DNA from: Geodermatophilus obscurus
Lineage (GTDB): Bacteria > Actinomycetota > Actinomycetes > Mycobacteriales > Geodermatophilaceae
Length of the DNA: 53,827 nt
Assembly (NCBI RefSeq): GCF_900143215.1
Contig: NZ_FRDM01000023.1
Location: 1 to 53,827, forward strand
Reading direction: 5' to 3'
Part shown: in pieces, positions 41,594 through 50,501 of the stretch
Numbering within the stretch: position 1 is the first letter of the stretch
Layout of the letters: every line of letters begins with the position of its first letter
Translations under genes and position numbers: made by a program
The notes under the pieces: model-generated
Told to the model about the DNA's origin: nothing
Database searches by the model: none
Seen by the model: only the letters and a program-made list of their open reading frames with translations

Positions 41594-42538
41594 ATGCCCG
41601 ACTTCCCCCTCGCCACCGCGCTGGCCGCCGGACCGGTGGTCCTCGACGGCGGTCTGGCCACCCAACTGGAGGCGCAGGGGCACGACCTGTCCTCGGCGCT
41701 GTGGTCGGCGCGGCTGCTGCACGACGCCCCCGAGGCGGTCGTCGCCGCGCACGCCGCCTTCGCCGCAGCCGGCGCCCAGGTGGCGACGACGGCCAGCTAC
41801 CAGGTGTCGGTGGAGGGGCTCGCCGCTGCCGGACTGGACGCGACGGAGGCCCGGCGGCTCGTCGTCCGCTCGGTCCACCTGGCCGAGCGCGGGGCCCCGG
41901 AGGCGTGGATCGCCGGGTCGGTCGGGCCCTACGGCGCGGCCCTCGCGGACGGGTCGGAGTACACCGGCGCCTACGCCGACGAGATCGGCGTCGACCGGCT
42001 CCGGCAGTGGCACCGGCCGCGCATGGAGTGGCTGGCCGAGGCCGGCGCCGATGTCCTCGCCTGCGAGACGGTGCCCGCAGCCGCCGAGGCCGAGGCGCTG
42101 CTGGAGGAGGCCGACATGCTGGGCATGCCGGTCTGGCTGTCGCTCACCACGGTGCTGCACGGCGACGGCGTCGTCCGCACCCGGCGCGGCGAGCCGGCCG
42201 AGGAGGTGTTCGCGATGGCACGCGAGCTCGACGCCGTGGTGGCCGTCGGCGTCAACTGCACCGACCCGGACGGCGTCCTGCCCGCGGTGACCGCCGCTTC
42301 GGTCGCGGGCAAGCCCGTCGTCGTCTACCCGAACAGCGGGGAACGGTGGGACGCCGCCGCCCACCGCTGGACCGGAACCGCCGGCCTCGTCCCCGCCGAC
42401 GCGCTCACCTGGGTGGACGCCGGCGCCCGGCTCGTCGGCGGGTGCTGCCGCGTGGGGCCCGGTGCGGTCGGCGCGTTGACTGCCGCACTGCGGCCCGCGC
42501 CGTCCGGCGATCCGGTTGGGGCACGCAACGACCATTGA
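41594..42538 (+). CDS. mmuM: Homocysteine S-methyltransferase
   Basis: Transfers a methyl group (typically from S-methylmethionine) to homocysteine, yielding methionine. The 314-aa protein has the zinc-binding cysteines in GVNCTDPD and GGCCRVGP, plus [17 protein letters not shown] at the N terminus and [16 protein letters not shown]. Length and motif order match the MmuM/BHMT family. ATG start, divergent from yidD by ~62 bp. Confidence 0.94.
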   Translation: MPDFPLATALAAGPVVLDGGLATQLEAQGHDLSSALWSARLLHDAPEAVVAAHAAFAAAGAQVATTASYQVSVEGLAAAGLDATEARRLVVRSVHLAERGAPEAWIAGSVGPYGAALADGSEYTGAYADEIGVDRLRQWHRPRMEWLAEAGADVLACETVPAAAEAEALLEEADMLGMPVWLSLTTVLHGDGVVRTRRGEPAEEVFAMARELDAVVAVGVNCTDPDGVLPAVTAASVAGKPVVVYPNSGERWDAAAHRWTGTAGLVPADALTWVDAGARLVGGCCRVGPGAVGALTAALRPAPSGDPVGARNDH

Positions 42539-42614
42539 CCGCTACCGCACGCGACTGGACCGTGGGCCATGGCCCCCATCCGGCCGGGTGGGCGTCCCCG
42601 ACGGACGGATCCTC

Positions 42615-43883
42615 ATGCGACGAGCACTCCTCACCGGCTCCGCGGCCACCGCCCTCGTGGTCGGGACCCTCGCCCCCGCACCGGCCGAGGCCGACGAGCG
42701 TCGCTGCTCCCCGACCCGCGGCAACGTGCCGGTGTGCTCGACGGACGGCTCCGCCGCGACCGCGACCTTCCTCGACCCGACCGCCACGGTCCGCGGGGCC
42801 AGGCACATCACGCTCGGCGAGCAGATGTACGTCGGCCCGTTCGCCGAGCTGCTCGCCACCGAGCACGCGCCGATCACCATCGGCCAGGCGTCCAACGCGC
42901 AGGACAACGTCACCGTCGACGCGCGTGGCGGCGAGGGCATCGAGGTCGGCGACGACGTCATCCTGGCCCACGGCTCCTCCGTGCTCGGGACGGCCAGCGT
43001 CGGCGTCCGGTCCCGCCCACTGCCGCAGGCCGTGGTCGACGCCGGCGTCGACACCGAGGGCGGCTCGGTCTTCCTCTCCTTCGGTGCGCAGGTCGACGGC
43101 GCCACGGTCGAGGTCGACTCCGGCGTCTCGGCGCTGGCGCGGGTCGCCCCCGGCGTCACGCTGCCCTCCGGCTACCTCGTGCTCCCGGGCAAGAACGTCA
43201 CCACCCAGGCGGAGGCGCAGGACCCGGCGCTGGGCAAGGTCCGGTACATCACCCAGGCCGACATCGCGTTCAACGAGGCCGTTCTCCACGTCAACGAGTC
43301 CCTGGCCCGCGAGTACACCGAGCTGCACCGCGTGGACCCGAGCGCCGTGCACGGGGCCAACATCGACCCGGGCCACACCGAGTTCAACCCCGACGCCGAC
43401 CTGCCGAGCTTCGCCGGCGAGGAGCAGGCGCGGCCGGACTTCCGCAACCGGGTCATCGGCGACGTCGACCTGGCGGACACTTTCGCCCGCTTCGCGCAGC
43501 GCACCGGCGAGCGGATCGCCATCCGCGCCGACGAGGGCGAGCCGTTCGTGATCGGTCACGTCGACGAGATGGGCGACGGCGTGGTCTTCCACGCCCTCGA
43601 GCACACCGACCTCCACGTCGGCGACGACGTCCGCTACGGCGCCGGGGCGATCGTGCACGGCGGTGGTCGGGTCGTCGTCGAGGGCCAGCCCGACGAGCAG
43701 ACCGTGGTGGGCGACGACGTCCGCCTCGGCGACGGGTCCGTCGTCTTCCGCAGCACCATCGGCGACGGCGCCCGGATCGGGGACCGCAGCGCCGTCGTCG
43801 GCACCGACCTGCCCGCCGGCGCCCTCGTCCCGCCGGGCACCATCGTCCTCAACGGCGAGGTGTTCGGCGTGGTCGAGTGGTGA
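42615..43883 (+). CDS. Secreted tandem-domain gamma-class carbonic anhydrase homologue
   Basis: The 422-aa precursor has a signal peptide (~1-26, ending AEA) and two left-handed beta-helix domains similar to Methanosarcina Cam. Domain 1 (~50-240) keeps SNAQDNV, ILAHGSSV and the C-terminal NEAVLHVNESLAREY helix. Domain 2 (~275-420) keeps IRADEG and GVVFHALE. By alignment with Cam, domain 1 has only the His117 equivalent (H119; His81 is D102 and His122 is L124). Domain 2 has His81 (H326), His122 (H348), R59, E62 and E84 equivalents, but Ala343 at His117. The start ATG follows a short spacer. It is coupled by GTGA to a lipoprotein gene. CO2 hydration outside the membrane is the likely role. Confidence 0.85.
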   Translation: MRRALLTGSAATALVVGTLAPAPAEADERRCSPTRGNVPVCSTDGSAATATFLDPTATVRGARHITLGEQMYVGPFAELLATEHAPITIGQASNAQDNVTVDARGGEGIEVGDDVILAHGSSVLGTASVGVRSRPLPQAVVDAGVDTEGGSVFLSFGAQVDGATVEVDSGVSALARVAPGVTLPSGYLVLPGKNVTTQAEAQDPALGKVRYITQADIAFNEAVLHVNESLAREYTELHRVDPSAVHGANIDPGHTEFNPDADLPSFAGEEQARPDFRNRVIGDVDLADTFARFAQRTGERIAIRADEGEPFVIGHVDEMGDGVVFHALEHTDLHVGDDVRYGAGAIVHGGGRVVVEGQPDEQTVVGDDVRLGDGSVVFRSTIGDGARIGDRSAVVGTDLPAGALVPPGTIVLNGEVFGVVEW

Positions 43884-44374
43884 CCTCGCTCGGGCTCTCG
43901 CGCGGCCCGGCGGCCGCCGTGCTCACCCTCGCCGCCGGGCTCATCGGCTGCTCGTCCGGGAGCGAGGACGAGGTGCAGGCGCCCCTGGCGGCCGCGCCCT
44001 CCTCGGCGACCGTGGCCGGGCCGGCCCCGGTGCTGGCCTCGGCGACCACGATCGACGACGTCGACGCGGCCGCCGGCACCTGGTCGACCACCTGGGAGGC
44101 GTGCTTCGAGCCGCTGCCCGGCGAGGAGGACCTCGAGCGCTGGGAGGTCCGGACGCTCACGTCCGAGGGGACCTCCCCGCAGATCGAGCGGCTGGACGAC
44201 GAGTGCATCGCGCTCCAGATCGCCCAGGGCATCGGCACCGAGCCGGAGGGCGACCCCGCCCGCCTGGCGGCCCTGTCCGACGCGGCGCGGCTGGCCTACC
44301 AGGTCCGCGGGGCGCGGGCCGACCGCTCGGTGACGCCGTGGAGCGAGCCCGTGGTCGTCGGCAGCGCCGGCTGA
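43880..44374 (+). CDS. Lipoprotein, possible FN3-like fold
   Basis: The 164-aa product has a signal with lipobox LIGC, a Ser/Ala/Pro linker (~30-65) and a ~95-residue domain (TWSTTWEACFEPLPGEEDLERWEVRT ... ARLAYQVRGARADRSVTPWSEPVVVG) with the strand spacing and W/Y-R pattern of a fibronectin type III-like domain and one probable disulphide (CFEP/DDEC). The GTG overlaps the carbonic anhydrase stop by 4 bp, so the two are coexpressed and may work together at the membrane surface. Fold assignment is tentative. Confidence 0.75.
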   Translation: MTSLGLSRGPAAAVLTLAAGLIGCSSGSEDEVQAPLAAAPSSATVAGPAPVLASATTIDDVDAAAGTWSTTWEACFEPLPGEEDLERWEVRTLTSEGTSPQIERLDDECIALQIAQGIGTEPEGDPARLAALSDAARLAYQVRGARADRSVTPWSEPVVVGSAG

Positions 44375-44376
44375 GC

Positions 44377-44411
44377 GGAGCCCCGGGCGCGCGGCGCGCG
44401 CCCGGGGCTCC
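44377..44411. terminator. Bidirectional hairpin terminator
   Basis: GGAGCCCCGGGCGCGC (44377-44392) pairs perfectly with GCGCGCCCGGGGCTCC (44396-44411) over a 3-nt loop. It lies exactly between the convergent stop codons of the lipoprotein gene and the SDR gene. Confidence 0.85.
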
Positions 44412-44415
44412 CTGC

Positions 44416-45273
44416 TCACAGGATCGGCTTGCCGCCGGTGACGGCGATCCGCGCGCCGGAGACGTAGGACGCCTCGTCACTGGCCAGCAGCACGTACACC
44501 GGCGCCAGCTCGGCCGGCTGGCCCGCCCGGCCCAGCGGCACCTGCTGCCCGAAGCTCTCGACCTTCTCCTCCGGCATGGTCGCCGGGATCAGCGGCGTCC
44601 AGACCGGACCGGGGGCGACGCTGTTGGCCCGGATGCCCTTCTCGGCCAGCATCTGCGCCAGGCTGGCGGTGAAGTTGGCGATGCCGGCCTTGGTCATCGC
44701 GTAGGCGATCAGGTTCGGACTCGGGTTGTCGGAGTTCACCGACGACGAGTTGATGATCGACGCCCCCGGCTGCATGTGCGGGATCGCGTCCTTGGTCAGC
44801 GTGAACATCGCCGTCAGGTTCAGCGCCACGGTGTGGTCCCACTCGTCGTCCGAGATCTCCTCGATCGAGTCGTGGCTCATCTGGAACGCGGCGTTGTTGA
44901 CCAGGACGTCGACCCTGCCGAACTCCTCGACGGCCTTGGGGATGATCGTCTTCTGGTGGGCGCGGTCGGCGAGGTCACCGGGCACCAGCACGCACTTCCG
45001 GCCGGCCTCCTCGACGTGCTTCGCGGTGTCCTTGGCGTCCTCGTGCTCGTTCAGGTACGAGATCAGGACGTCGGCGCCCTCGCGGGCGAAGGCGATCGCG
45101 ACGGCGCGCCCGATGCCGCTGTCGCCGCCGGTGATGACTGCCGCCTTGCCGGTCAGCCGGCCGGAGCCGCGGTAGCTCTCCTCGCCGTGGTCGGGCTTGG
45201 GGTCCATCTCCCCCAGCGTGCCGGGGACCTGCTGCTGCTGGGCGGGCTGGGACTCGGGACGGGGCTCGGACAC
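44416..45273 (-). CDS. SDR-family oxidoreductase (general-stress type)
   Basis: The 285-aa protein starts VSEPRPESQPAQQQQVPG, a Gln/Pro-rich tail with MDPKPDHGEESYRGSGRLTGK, the hallmark of the YhdF/YhxC-like SDR group linked to stress responses. It then has VITGGDSGIGRA, VNNAAF, SSSVNS and the catalytic YAMTK. GTG start with GGAGG upstream. The long upstream open frame is antisense to the helicase gene and is ignored. Substrate unknown. Confidence 0.92.
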   Translation of the reverse strand: MSEPRPESQPAQQQQVPGTLGEMDPKPDHGEESYRGSGRLTGKAAVITGGDSGIGRAVAIAFAREGADVLISYLNEHEDAKDTAKHVEEAGRKCVLVPGDLADRAHQKTIIPKAVEEFGRVDVLVNNAAFQMSHDSIEEISDDEWDHTVALNLTAMFTLTKDAIPHMQPGASIINSSSVNSDNPSPNLIAYAMTKAGIANFTASLAQMLAEKGIRANSVAPGPVWTPLIPATMPEEKVESFGQQVPLGRAGQPAELAPVYVLLASDEASYVSGARIAVTGGKPIL

Positions 45274-45432
45274 GGTCGTCCTCCTGCGGTCTGCGTGGGT
45301 CGGCGGGCTGGGCCGGCTGCCTGGTCTCGGCGTCGCGGTCGCCCTACCCCCGCCGTCGGCCACAGAACCGGCGCGGGTCGGGTCGGGCACGTCACGGGAA
45401 GAGGAGCGCCGTCGGGCACGCTGTCCACCACG

Positions 45433-48009
45433 ATGACTCCGTCCACGGCTCCGGGGACCGCCGCCCCTCCCCTCCTCGACCACCCCGGCGACCTCTCCGC
45501 GCTCCGGGCGCGGGGCGCCGACCCCGACGAGCTGTTCAGCACCTTCGCCGCCTGGGCCGAGGGCAACGGCACGACGCTGTACCCGGCGCAGGAGGAGGCG
45601 CTGATCGAACTGGTCAGCGGTGCCAACGTCGTCCTGGCCACGCCGACCGGCTCGGGCAAGTCGCTGGTGGCCACCGGCGCGCAGTACGCCGCGCTGGCCA
45701 CGGGACGGCGCAGCTGGTACACCGCGCCCATCAAGGCGCTGGTCAGCGAGAAGTTCTTCGCGCTGTGCGGCGTCTTCGGCGCGGAGAACGTCGGCATGCT
45801 CACCGGCGACGCCGCGGTCAACCGGGACGCGCCGATCATCGCCTGCACCGCCGAGGTGCTCGCCAACATCGCCCTGCGCGAGGGGGGCGGGTCCGGGGGC
45901 GAGGGCGGAGCCGACGTCGGCCTGGTGGTCATGGACGAGTTCCACTTCTACGGCGACCCGGACCGCGGATGGGCCTGGCAGGTGCCGCTGCTGGAGCTGC
46001 CGAAGGCGCAGTTCCTGCTGCTGAGCGCCACCCTCGGCGACACGGGGTGGCTGCGCGAGGACCTGACCCGCCGCACCGGCCGCCCCACCGCGCTGGTCGC
46101 CAACGCCGAGCGCCCGGTCCCTCTGCACCACTGGTACGCGACGACGCCGATGCACGAGACGATCCAGGAGCTGCTGGACACCCGTCAGGCGCCGGTGTAC
46201 GTCGTCCACTTCACCCAGGCCTCGGCGCTGGAGCGCGCGCAGGCGCTGATGAGCGTCAACGTGTGCACCAAGGAGGAGAAGGCCGCGATCGCCGAGATGA
46301 TCGGCGGCTTCCGGTTCACCACCTCTTTCGGGACGACGCTGTCGCGGCTGGTGCGCCACGGCATCGGCGTCCACCACGCCGGGATGCTGCCCAAGTACCG
46401 GCGGCTGGTGGAGCAGCTGGCCCAGGCCGGCCTGCTCAAGGTCATCTGCGGCACCGACACCCTCGGCGTCGGCATCAACGTGCCGATCCGCACCGTGGTC
46501 TTCTCCGCGCTGTCGAAGTACGACGGCACCCGCACCCGGCTGCTCAACGCCCGCGAGTTCCACCAGATCGCCGGGCGGGCCGGACGCGCGGGCTACGACA
46601 CCGCCGGCACCGTCGTCGTCCAGGCGCCCGAGCACGAGGTGGAGAACCTCCGGCAGTTCGCCAAGGTCGCCGACGACCCGAAGAAGCGCCGCAAGCTCGT
46701 GCGCAAGAAGGCGCCCGAGGGCATGGTGCCGTGGTCGGAGGGCACCATGCGCCGGCTGGTGGAGGCCGAACCCGAGCCGCTGACCAGCAACTTCCGGGTG
46801 TCGACGGCGATGGTGCTCGACGTCGTCGACCGCCCTGGCGACCCGTTCGTGGCGATGCGCCGGCTGCTGACGGAGAACCACGAGCCGCGCAAGCGGCAGC
46901 TGCGGCACATCCGCGAGGCGATCGGCATCGCCCGGTCGCTGCTGCAGGCCGGCGTGCTGGTGCGGCTCGGCGAGCCCGGGCCCGACGGGCGGCGCTACGA
47001 CCTGACCGTCGACCTGCCGCCGGACTTCGCGCTCAACCAGCCGCTGTCGACCTTCGCGCTGGCCGCGATCGACCTGCTCGACCCCGAGAGCGAGACCTAC
47101 GCCCTGGACGTGGTCAGCGTCATCGAGGCCACCCTCGACGACCCGCGGCAGATCCTGGCCGCGCAGCTGAACAAGGCCAAGGGCGAGGCGGTGGCCCGGA
47201 TGAAGGCCGAGGGGATCGAGTACGAGGAGCGGATGGAACTGCTCGAGGACATCTCCTACCCGAAGCCGCTGGAGGAGCTGCTCGAGCACGCGCTGGAGGT
47301 CTACACCCGCTCCAACCCGTGGGCGGCGGATGCGCACCTGTCGCCGAAGTCCGTCGTCCGGGACCTGTGGGAGAACGCCTACACCTTCCGCGAGCTGGTC
47401 AACACCTACGGGCTGACCCGCGCGGAGGGCGCGGTGCTGCGCTACCTCTCCGACGCCTACAAGGCGCTGCGCTCCGGCGTCCCCGCCACCGCCCGCACCG
47501 ACGAGGTGACCGACCTGGTCGAGTGGCTCGGCGAGCTGGTCCGCCAGGTGGACTCCTCGCTGCTCGACGAGTGGGAGCAGCTGACCAGCCCGGACCAGCC
47601 GCTGGACGCGCCGGTCGCCGTCCCGGTCCGCCCGCGGCCGCTCACCGGCAACGAGCGGGCGTTCACCGCGATGGTGCGCAACCAGCTGTTCCGCCGGGTC
47701 GAGCTGTTCGCCCGCCGCCGGTGGTACGACCTCGGCGACCTCGACCGCGGCTCCGGGTGGGACGCCGACCGGTGGGGCGAGGTGGTGCAGGCCTACTTCG
47801 CCGAGCACGCGGAGCTCGACACCGGCGCCGACGCCCGCGGCCCGGCGCTGCTCATCTGGGACAAGCAGCCCGGTGTCTGGCGGGTCCGGCAGATCCTGGA
47901 CGATCCGGAGGGCAACCACGACTGGGGCTTCGACGTCGAGGTCGACCTCGAGGCCTCCGACGAGGAGGGCGCCGTCGTCCTGCGCCTGGTCGACGCCGGC
48001 CGCAGGTAG
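45433..48009 (+). CDS. Superfamily II DEAD/DEAH-box helicase with DUF3516-type C-terminus
   Basis: The 858-aa protein has helicase motifs in order: Q-like LYPAQEEALIEL, Walker A ATPTGSGKS, DEFH box VVMDEFHFYGD, SATLGDT, and motif VI HQIAGRAGRAGYD with GTDTLGVGINVPIRT. The C-terminal ~350 residues (from LLTENHEPRKRQLRHIREAIG) match the DUF3516 region of actinobacterial Ski2-like helicases. Probably an RNA helicase in turnover or ribosome metabolism. ATG start, divergent from the SDR gene across ~160 nt without a recognised gene. A hairpin repeat follows the stop directly. Confidence 0.92.
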   Translation: MTPSTAPGTAAPPLLDHPGDLSALRARGADPDELFSTFAAWAEGNGTTLYPAQEEALIELVSGANVVLATPTGSGKSLVATGAQYAALATGRRSWYTAPIKALVSEKFFALCGVFGAENVGMLTGDAAVNRDAPIIACTAEVLANIALREGGGSGGEGGADVGLVVMDEFHFYGDPDRGWAWQVPLLELPKAQFLLLSATLGDTGWLREDLTRRTGRPTALVANAERPVPLHHWYATTPMHETIQELLDTRQAPVYVVHFTQASALERAQALMSVNVCTKEEKAAIAEMIGGFRFTTSFGTTLSRLVRHGIGVHHAGMLPKYRRLVEQLAQAGLLKVICGTDTLGVGINVPIRTVVFSALSKYDGTRTRLLNAREFHQIAGRAGRAGYDTAGTVVVQAPEHEVENLRQFAKVADDPKKRRKLVRKKAPEGMVPWSEGTMRRLVEAEPEPLTSNFRVSTAMVLDVVDRPGDPFVAMRRLLTENHEPRKRQLRHIREAIGIARSLLQAGVLVRLGEPGPDGRRYDLTVDLPPDFALNQPLSTFALAAIDLLDPESETYALDVVSVIEATLDDPRQILAAQLNKAKGEAVARMKAEGIEYEERMELLEDISYPKPLEELLEHALEVYTRSNPWAADAHLSPKSVVRDLWENAYTFRELVNTYGLTRAEGAVLRYLSDAYKALRSGVPATARTDEVTDLVEWLGELVRQVDSSLLDEWEQLTSPDQPLDAPVAVPVRPRPLTGNERAFTAMVRNQLFRRVELFARRRWYDLGDLDRGSGWDADRWGEVVQAYFAEHAELDTGADARGPALLIWDKQPGVWRVRQILDDPEGNHDWGFDVEVDLEASDEEGAVVLRLVDAGRR

Positions 48010-48068
48010 AAGGACCCCCTTGCCCCCCGCCACTCGCAGGCTCGCGGCGGGCCCCTGCAAGGGGGCCG
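48010..48068. repeat. Stop-codon-linked hairpin repeat, copy downstream of the helicase gene
   Basis: The TAG stop is followed by AAGGACCCCCTTGC, centre CACTCGCAGGCTCGCGGCGGG and closing arm CTGCAAGGGGGCCG. The outer arms GGACCCCCTTGC and GCAAGGGGGCC pair with one mismatch-type offset. This is the cleanest copy and the only one on the plus strand. The remainder up to 48222 shows no gene; it holds a TAGCGT that may be a -10 element. Confidence 0.88.
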
Positions 48069-48222
48069 CCGTCCGGCCCGTGGCACGGTTTAACCGAAGT
48101 CTTGCCTCCTCCTGGGCTGCCGCTCGGCATCCCCCGCCTAGCGTCGAGGACGCCGGGACCGACGTCGTGCGGACGACGGGTCCCCGCTCCCGTCGACTCC
48201 GCCGGCTCGGGGAAGGGCTCCC

Positions 48223-48723
48223 GTGGACCTTCGCATCGTGGCTTTCAACCTCATCGCCCGGGACGCCACGCTGAGGACGCTGCTGGCCAACTACGCCCGG
48301 CGCCTCCAGGCGGACGGCGCGGCGGAGGACCGGACGGCGTCCTGCTTCGTCTCCCTGAGGTGGACGGTCGACGAGCGCAGCTGTGCTCGTGGCGGGTCAG
48401 AGCTCCTCGTCCTCCAGGTCCACGCCGCCCGGGACGACTCCTGCCCCCTCGCGCAGCTCGACCGGGTCCTGCAGCGGCTGCGCACGGCCCTGACGACCGT
48501 CGGGCCGAACCCGTGCATCACCGCCCGGTGCCTGACGACGTCGGGAGCGGTCCCGGACCGCCGGTTCGGCACGGTCGTCAGGACGAGCACGTGGCGGATC
48601 GCGCCCGTGCCGCCCCGGCCGGAGACCGCGGCACCCACCGGGCCCGTGCCGTGGCCCGTGTGGAGCGAGCCGGACGGATCCGGCCTCCGCGCGCTCGGCG
48701 TCGGTGTCCTCAGCCTGAACTGA
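48223..48723 (+). CDS. Hypothetical protein
   Basis: The 166-aa product is not recognised. It starts VDLRIVAFNLIARDATLRTLLANYARRLQAD, has four cysteines in its central part (SCFVSL, RSCARG, DSCPLAQ, NPCITARC) and a Pro-rich C-terminal third. The central HAARDDSCPLAQLDRVLQRLRTAL looks helical. No signal peptide or membrane helix is evident. GTG start preceded by GGGAAGGG. Coding potential is supported by the ribosome-binding site and third-position GC, but it could be lineage-specific. The 197 nt after it contain no gene. Confidence 0.6.
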   Translation: MDLRIVAFNLIARDATLRTLLANYARRLQADGAAEDRTASCFVSLRWTVDERSCARGGSELLVLQVHAARDDSCPLAQLDRVLQRLRTALTTVGPNPCITARCLTTSGAVPDRRFGTVVRTSTWRIAPVPPRPETAAPTGPVPWPVWSEPDGSGLRALGVGVLSLN

Positions 48724-48920
48724 CCGAGCCCGGGCCGACCGTCGAGGTCCGGGCGCCGTCCGGGCGCACCGCCACGCCGGGCGCACCGCGGACAGGCCCG
48801 TGACGACGACGGAGGCCAGCACGGCCAGGCCGGTGGTCCGGGTGCGCACCGGACGTCTCCCTCGCCCCTCCCCTGCGCCCGGTCGCCCGCCGGCGTGGCA
48901 CCCTCGCGGCTGATGTCCGC

Positions 48921-49700
48921 ATGACCGTGTTCGAGATGCTCGCGGTCGCCGCGGCGGGTCTGGCCGCGGGCGCCATCAACGCCGTCGTCGGCTCGGGCAC
49001 CCTGGTGACCTTCCCGGTGCTGCTGGCCGTGGGCCTGCCGCCGGTGACCGCGACGGTCAGCAACTCCCTCGGCCTGGTGCCCGGCAACCTCGCCGGGTCG
49101 CTGGGCTACCGCCGCGAGCTGGCCGGGCAGCGCTGGCTGCTGCTGCGGCTGCTCCCGGCCTCGGTGCTCGGCGCGCTGACCGGCGCCTTCCTGCTGCTGC
49201 ACCTGCCGGCGAGCAGCTTCGAGGCCATCGTGCCGGTCCTCGTCGGGCTGGCCGTCGTCCTCGTCGCGGTCCAGCCGCTCGTGCAGCGGGCCCTGGCGCG
49301 CCGGCGGTCCACCGACGCGCCGCCGTCCCGGATCGGCCCCGGCCGGCTGGCCGCCCTCTTCGCCGGCGCCTACGCCACCGGCAGCTACGGCGGCTACTTC
49401 GCGGCCAGCCAGGGCGTGCTGCAGATCGGCGTCTTCGGGCTGCTGCTCCGCGAGTCCCTGCACCGGCTCAACGCGATCAAGAACGTGCTCACCCTGGCGG
49501 TCAACGGCGTCGCCGCCGGGGCCTACATCGTGGTGGCGACCGACCGCGTCGACTGGCGCGCCGCCGGGCTGGTGGCGGCCGGGTCGCTGCTCGGCGGGTA
49601 CGTCGGCGCGCGGTTCGGCCGCCGGCTGCCGTCGGCCATGCTGCGCGCCGCGATCGTCGTCCTGGGCTGCGTCGCGATCGCCGTGCTGCTGACCCGGTGA
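48921..49700 (+). CDS. TauE/SafE-family membrane transporter 1
   Basis: The 259-aa protein has about 8 hydrophobic helices and two characteristic repeats: AGAINAVVGSGTLVTFPVLLAVGLPPVTATVSNSLGLVPGN near the N terminus and GSYGGYFAASQGVLQIGVFGLLL plus RLNAIKNVL in the second half. The family exports sulfite, sulfoacetate or other organosulfur anions; the substrate here is unknown. ATG start. A paralogue lies just downstream of an intervening GAF-ANTAR gene. Confidence 0.93.
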   Translation: MTVFEMLAVAAAGLAAGAINAVVGSGTLVTFPVLLAVGLPPVTATVSNSLGLVPGNLAGSLGYRRELAGQRWLLLRLLPASVLGALTGAFLLLHLPASSFEAIVPVLVGLAVVLVAVQPLVQRALARRRSTDAPPSRIGPGRLAALFAGAYATGSYGGYFAASQGVLQIGVFGLLLRESLHRLNAIKNVLTLAVNGVAAGAYIVVATDRVDWRAAGLVAAGSLLGGYVGARFGRRLPSAMLRAAIVVLGCVAIAVLLTR

Positions 49701-49754
49701 CCCGTCGGACCGGCCGGTGTCGGAGCCGCCGGAGCCGGACGGCAAGCTTGACCC

Positions 49755-50501
49755 ATGACCGGGAGTGCAGCCGAACGCTTCGACGGAGCCCTCGCCTCCT
49801 CGCCGCCCGCCCTCGACAGCCCGGACCTGCTGCCCGCCCGGCTGGCGCGGGCCTGCGCGGCCGGCCTGGGCGTCGACGGCGCCGGGCTGAGCCTGCACGT
49901 CGGCGTGCTGCGGACACCGATCGGCGCGAGCGACGCGGAGACCGCCCACGCCGAGCGCCTGCAGTTCACCGTCGGCGATGGCCCCTGCCTGCGCGCGAAC
50001 GACAACGGCGAGGTCATCGCCTTCTCGCTCGAGGACATCGCCCGCAACTGGCCGCAGCTGTGGGCCTCGCTGCTGAACGAGACCACCTTCCGCGGCGTGC
50101 TGTCGGTGCCGCTGCCCCCGCCGATGGGACCGCTGGTGGTCCTCGACCTCTACGTGCGCGACCCCGCGACGCTGACCGCGCTGAAGCGCGCGGACATCCA
50201 CGACGTCGCCCTGGCCACGACCGAGGAGCTGGCGCTCACGGTGACCGGGCCGGAGTTCCCCGACGACGGGAGCAGCTGGCTCGACGGACCCGACGCCCAG
50301 CGCCGTGCCCGCGTCTGGCAGGCCATGGGGCTGGTCGGCATCGCCCTGGGGCTGGACGCCTCCGACGCCATCGCCACGATGCGTGCCTCGGCGATCTCCG
50401 CGGGCCGGGTGGTGGACGACGTCGCCGAGGACATCGTCGCCGGCCGCCTCGTGCCCGCGGAGCTGCGCGCCGCCCCCGACCGCGACGGCAACGCCGGGTG
50501 A
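49755..50501 (+). CDS. GAF-ANTAR regulator between two TauE/SafE genes
   Basis: A 248-aa protein: GAF domain (~25-165; GVDGAGLSLHVGVLR, LQFTVGDGPCLRAND, GVLSVPLPPP) and C-terminal ANTAR-like domain (~180-240; RRARVWQAMGLVGIALGLDASDAIATMRASA, then VVDDVAEDIVAG). It would sense a ligand and bind RNA to relieve termination. The ATG start follows the first transporter by 54 nt, and its stop overlaps the second transporter's GTG by 4 bp. Confidence 0.88.
   Translation: MTGSAAERFDGALASSPPALDSPDLLPARLARACAAGLGVDGAGLSLHVGVLRTPIGASDAETAHAERLQFTVGDGPCLRANDNGEVIAFSLEDIARNWPQLWASLLNETTFRGVLSVPLPPPMGPLVVLDLYVRDPATLTALKRADIHDVALATTEELALTVTGPEFPDDGSSWLDGPDAQRRARVWQAMGLVGIALGLDASDAIATMRASAISAGRVVDDVAEDIVAGRLVPAELRAAPDRDGNAG

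Noticed and set aside
45433..48060. Long minus-strand extension of the SDR frame (to 48060) across the helicase gene.
   Set aside because: The SDR family ends upstream at the VSEPRPESQPAQ start with a GGAGG site; the rest is antisense to the helicase.
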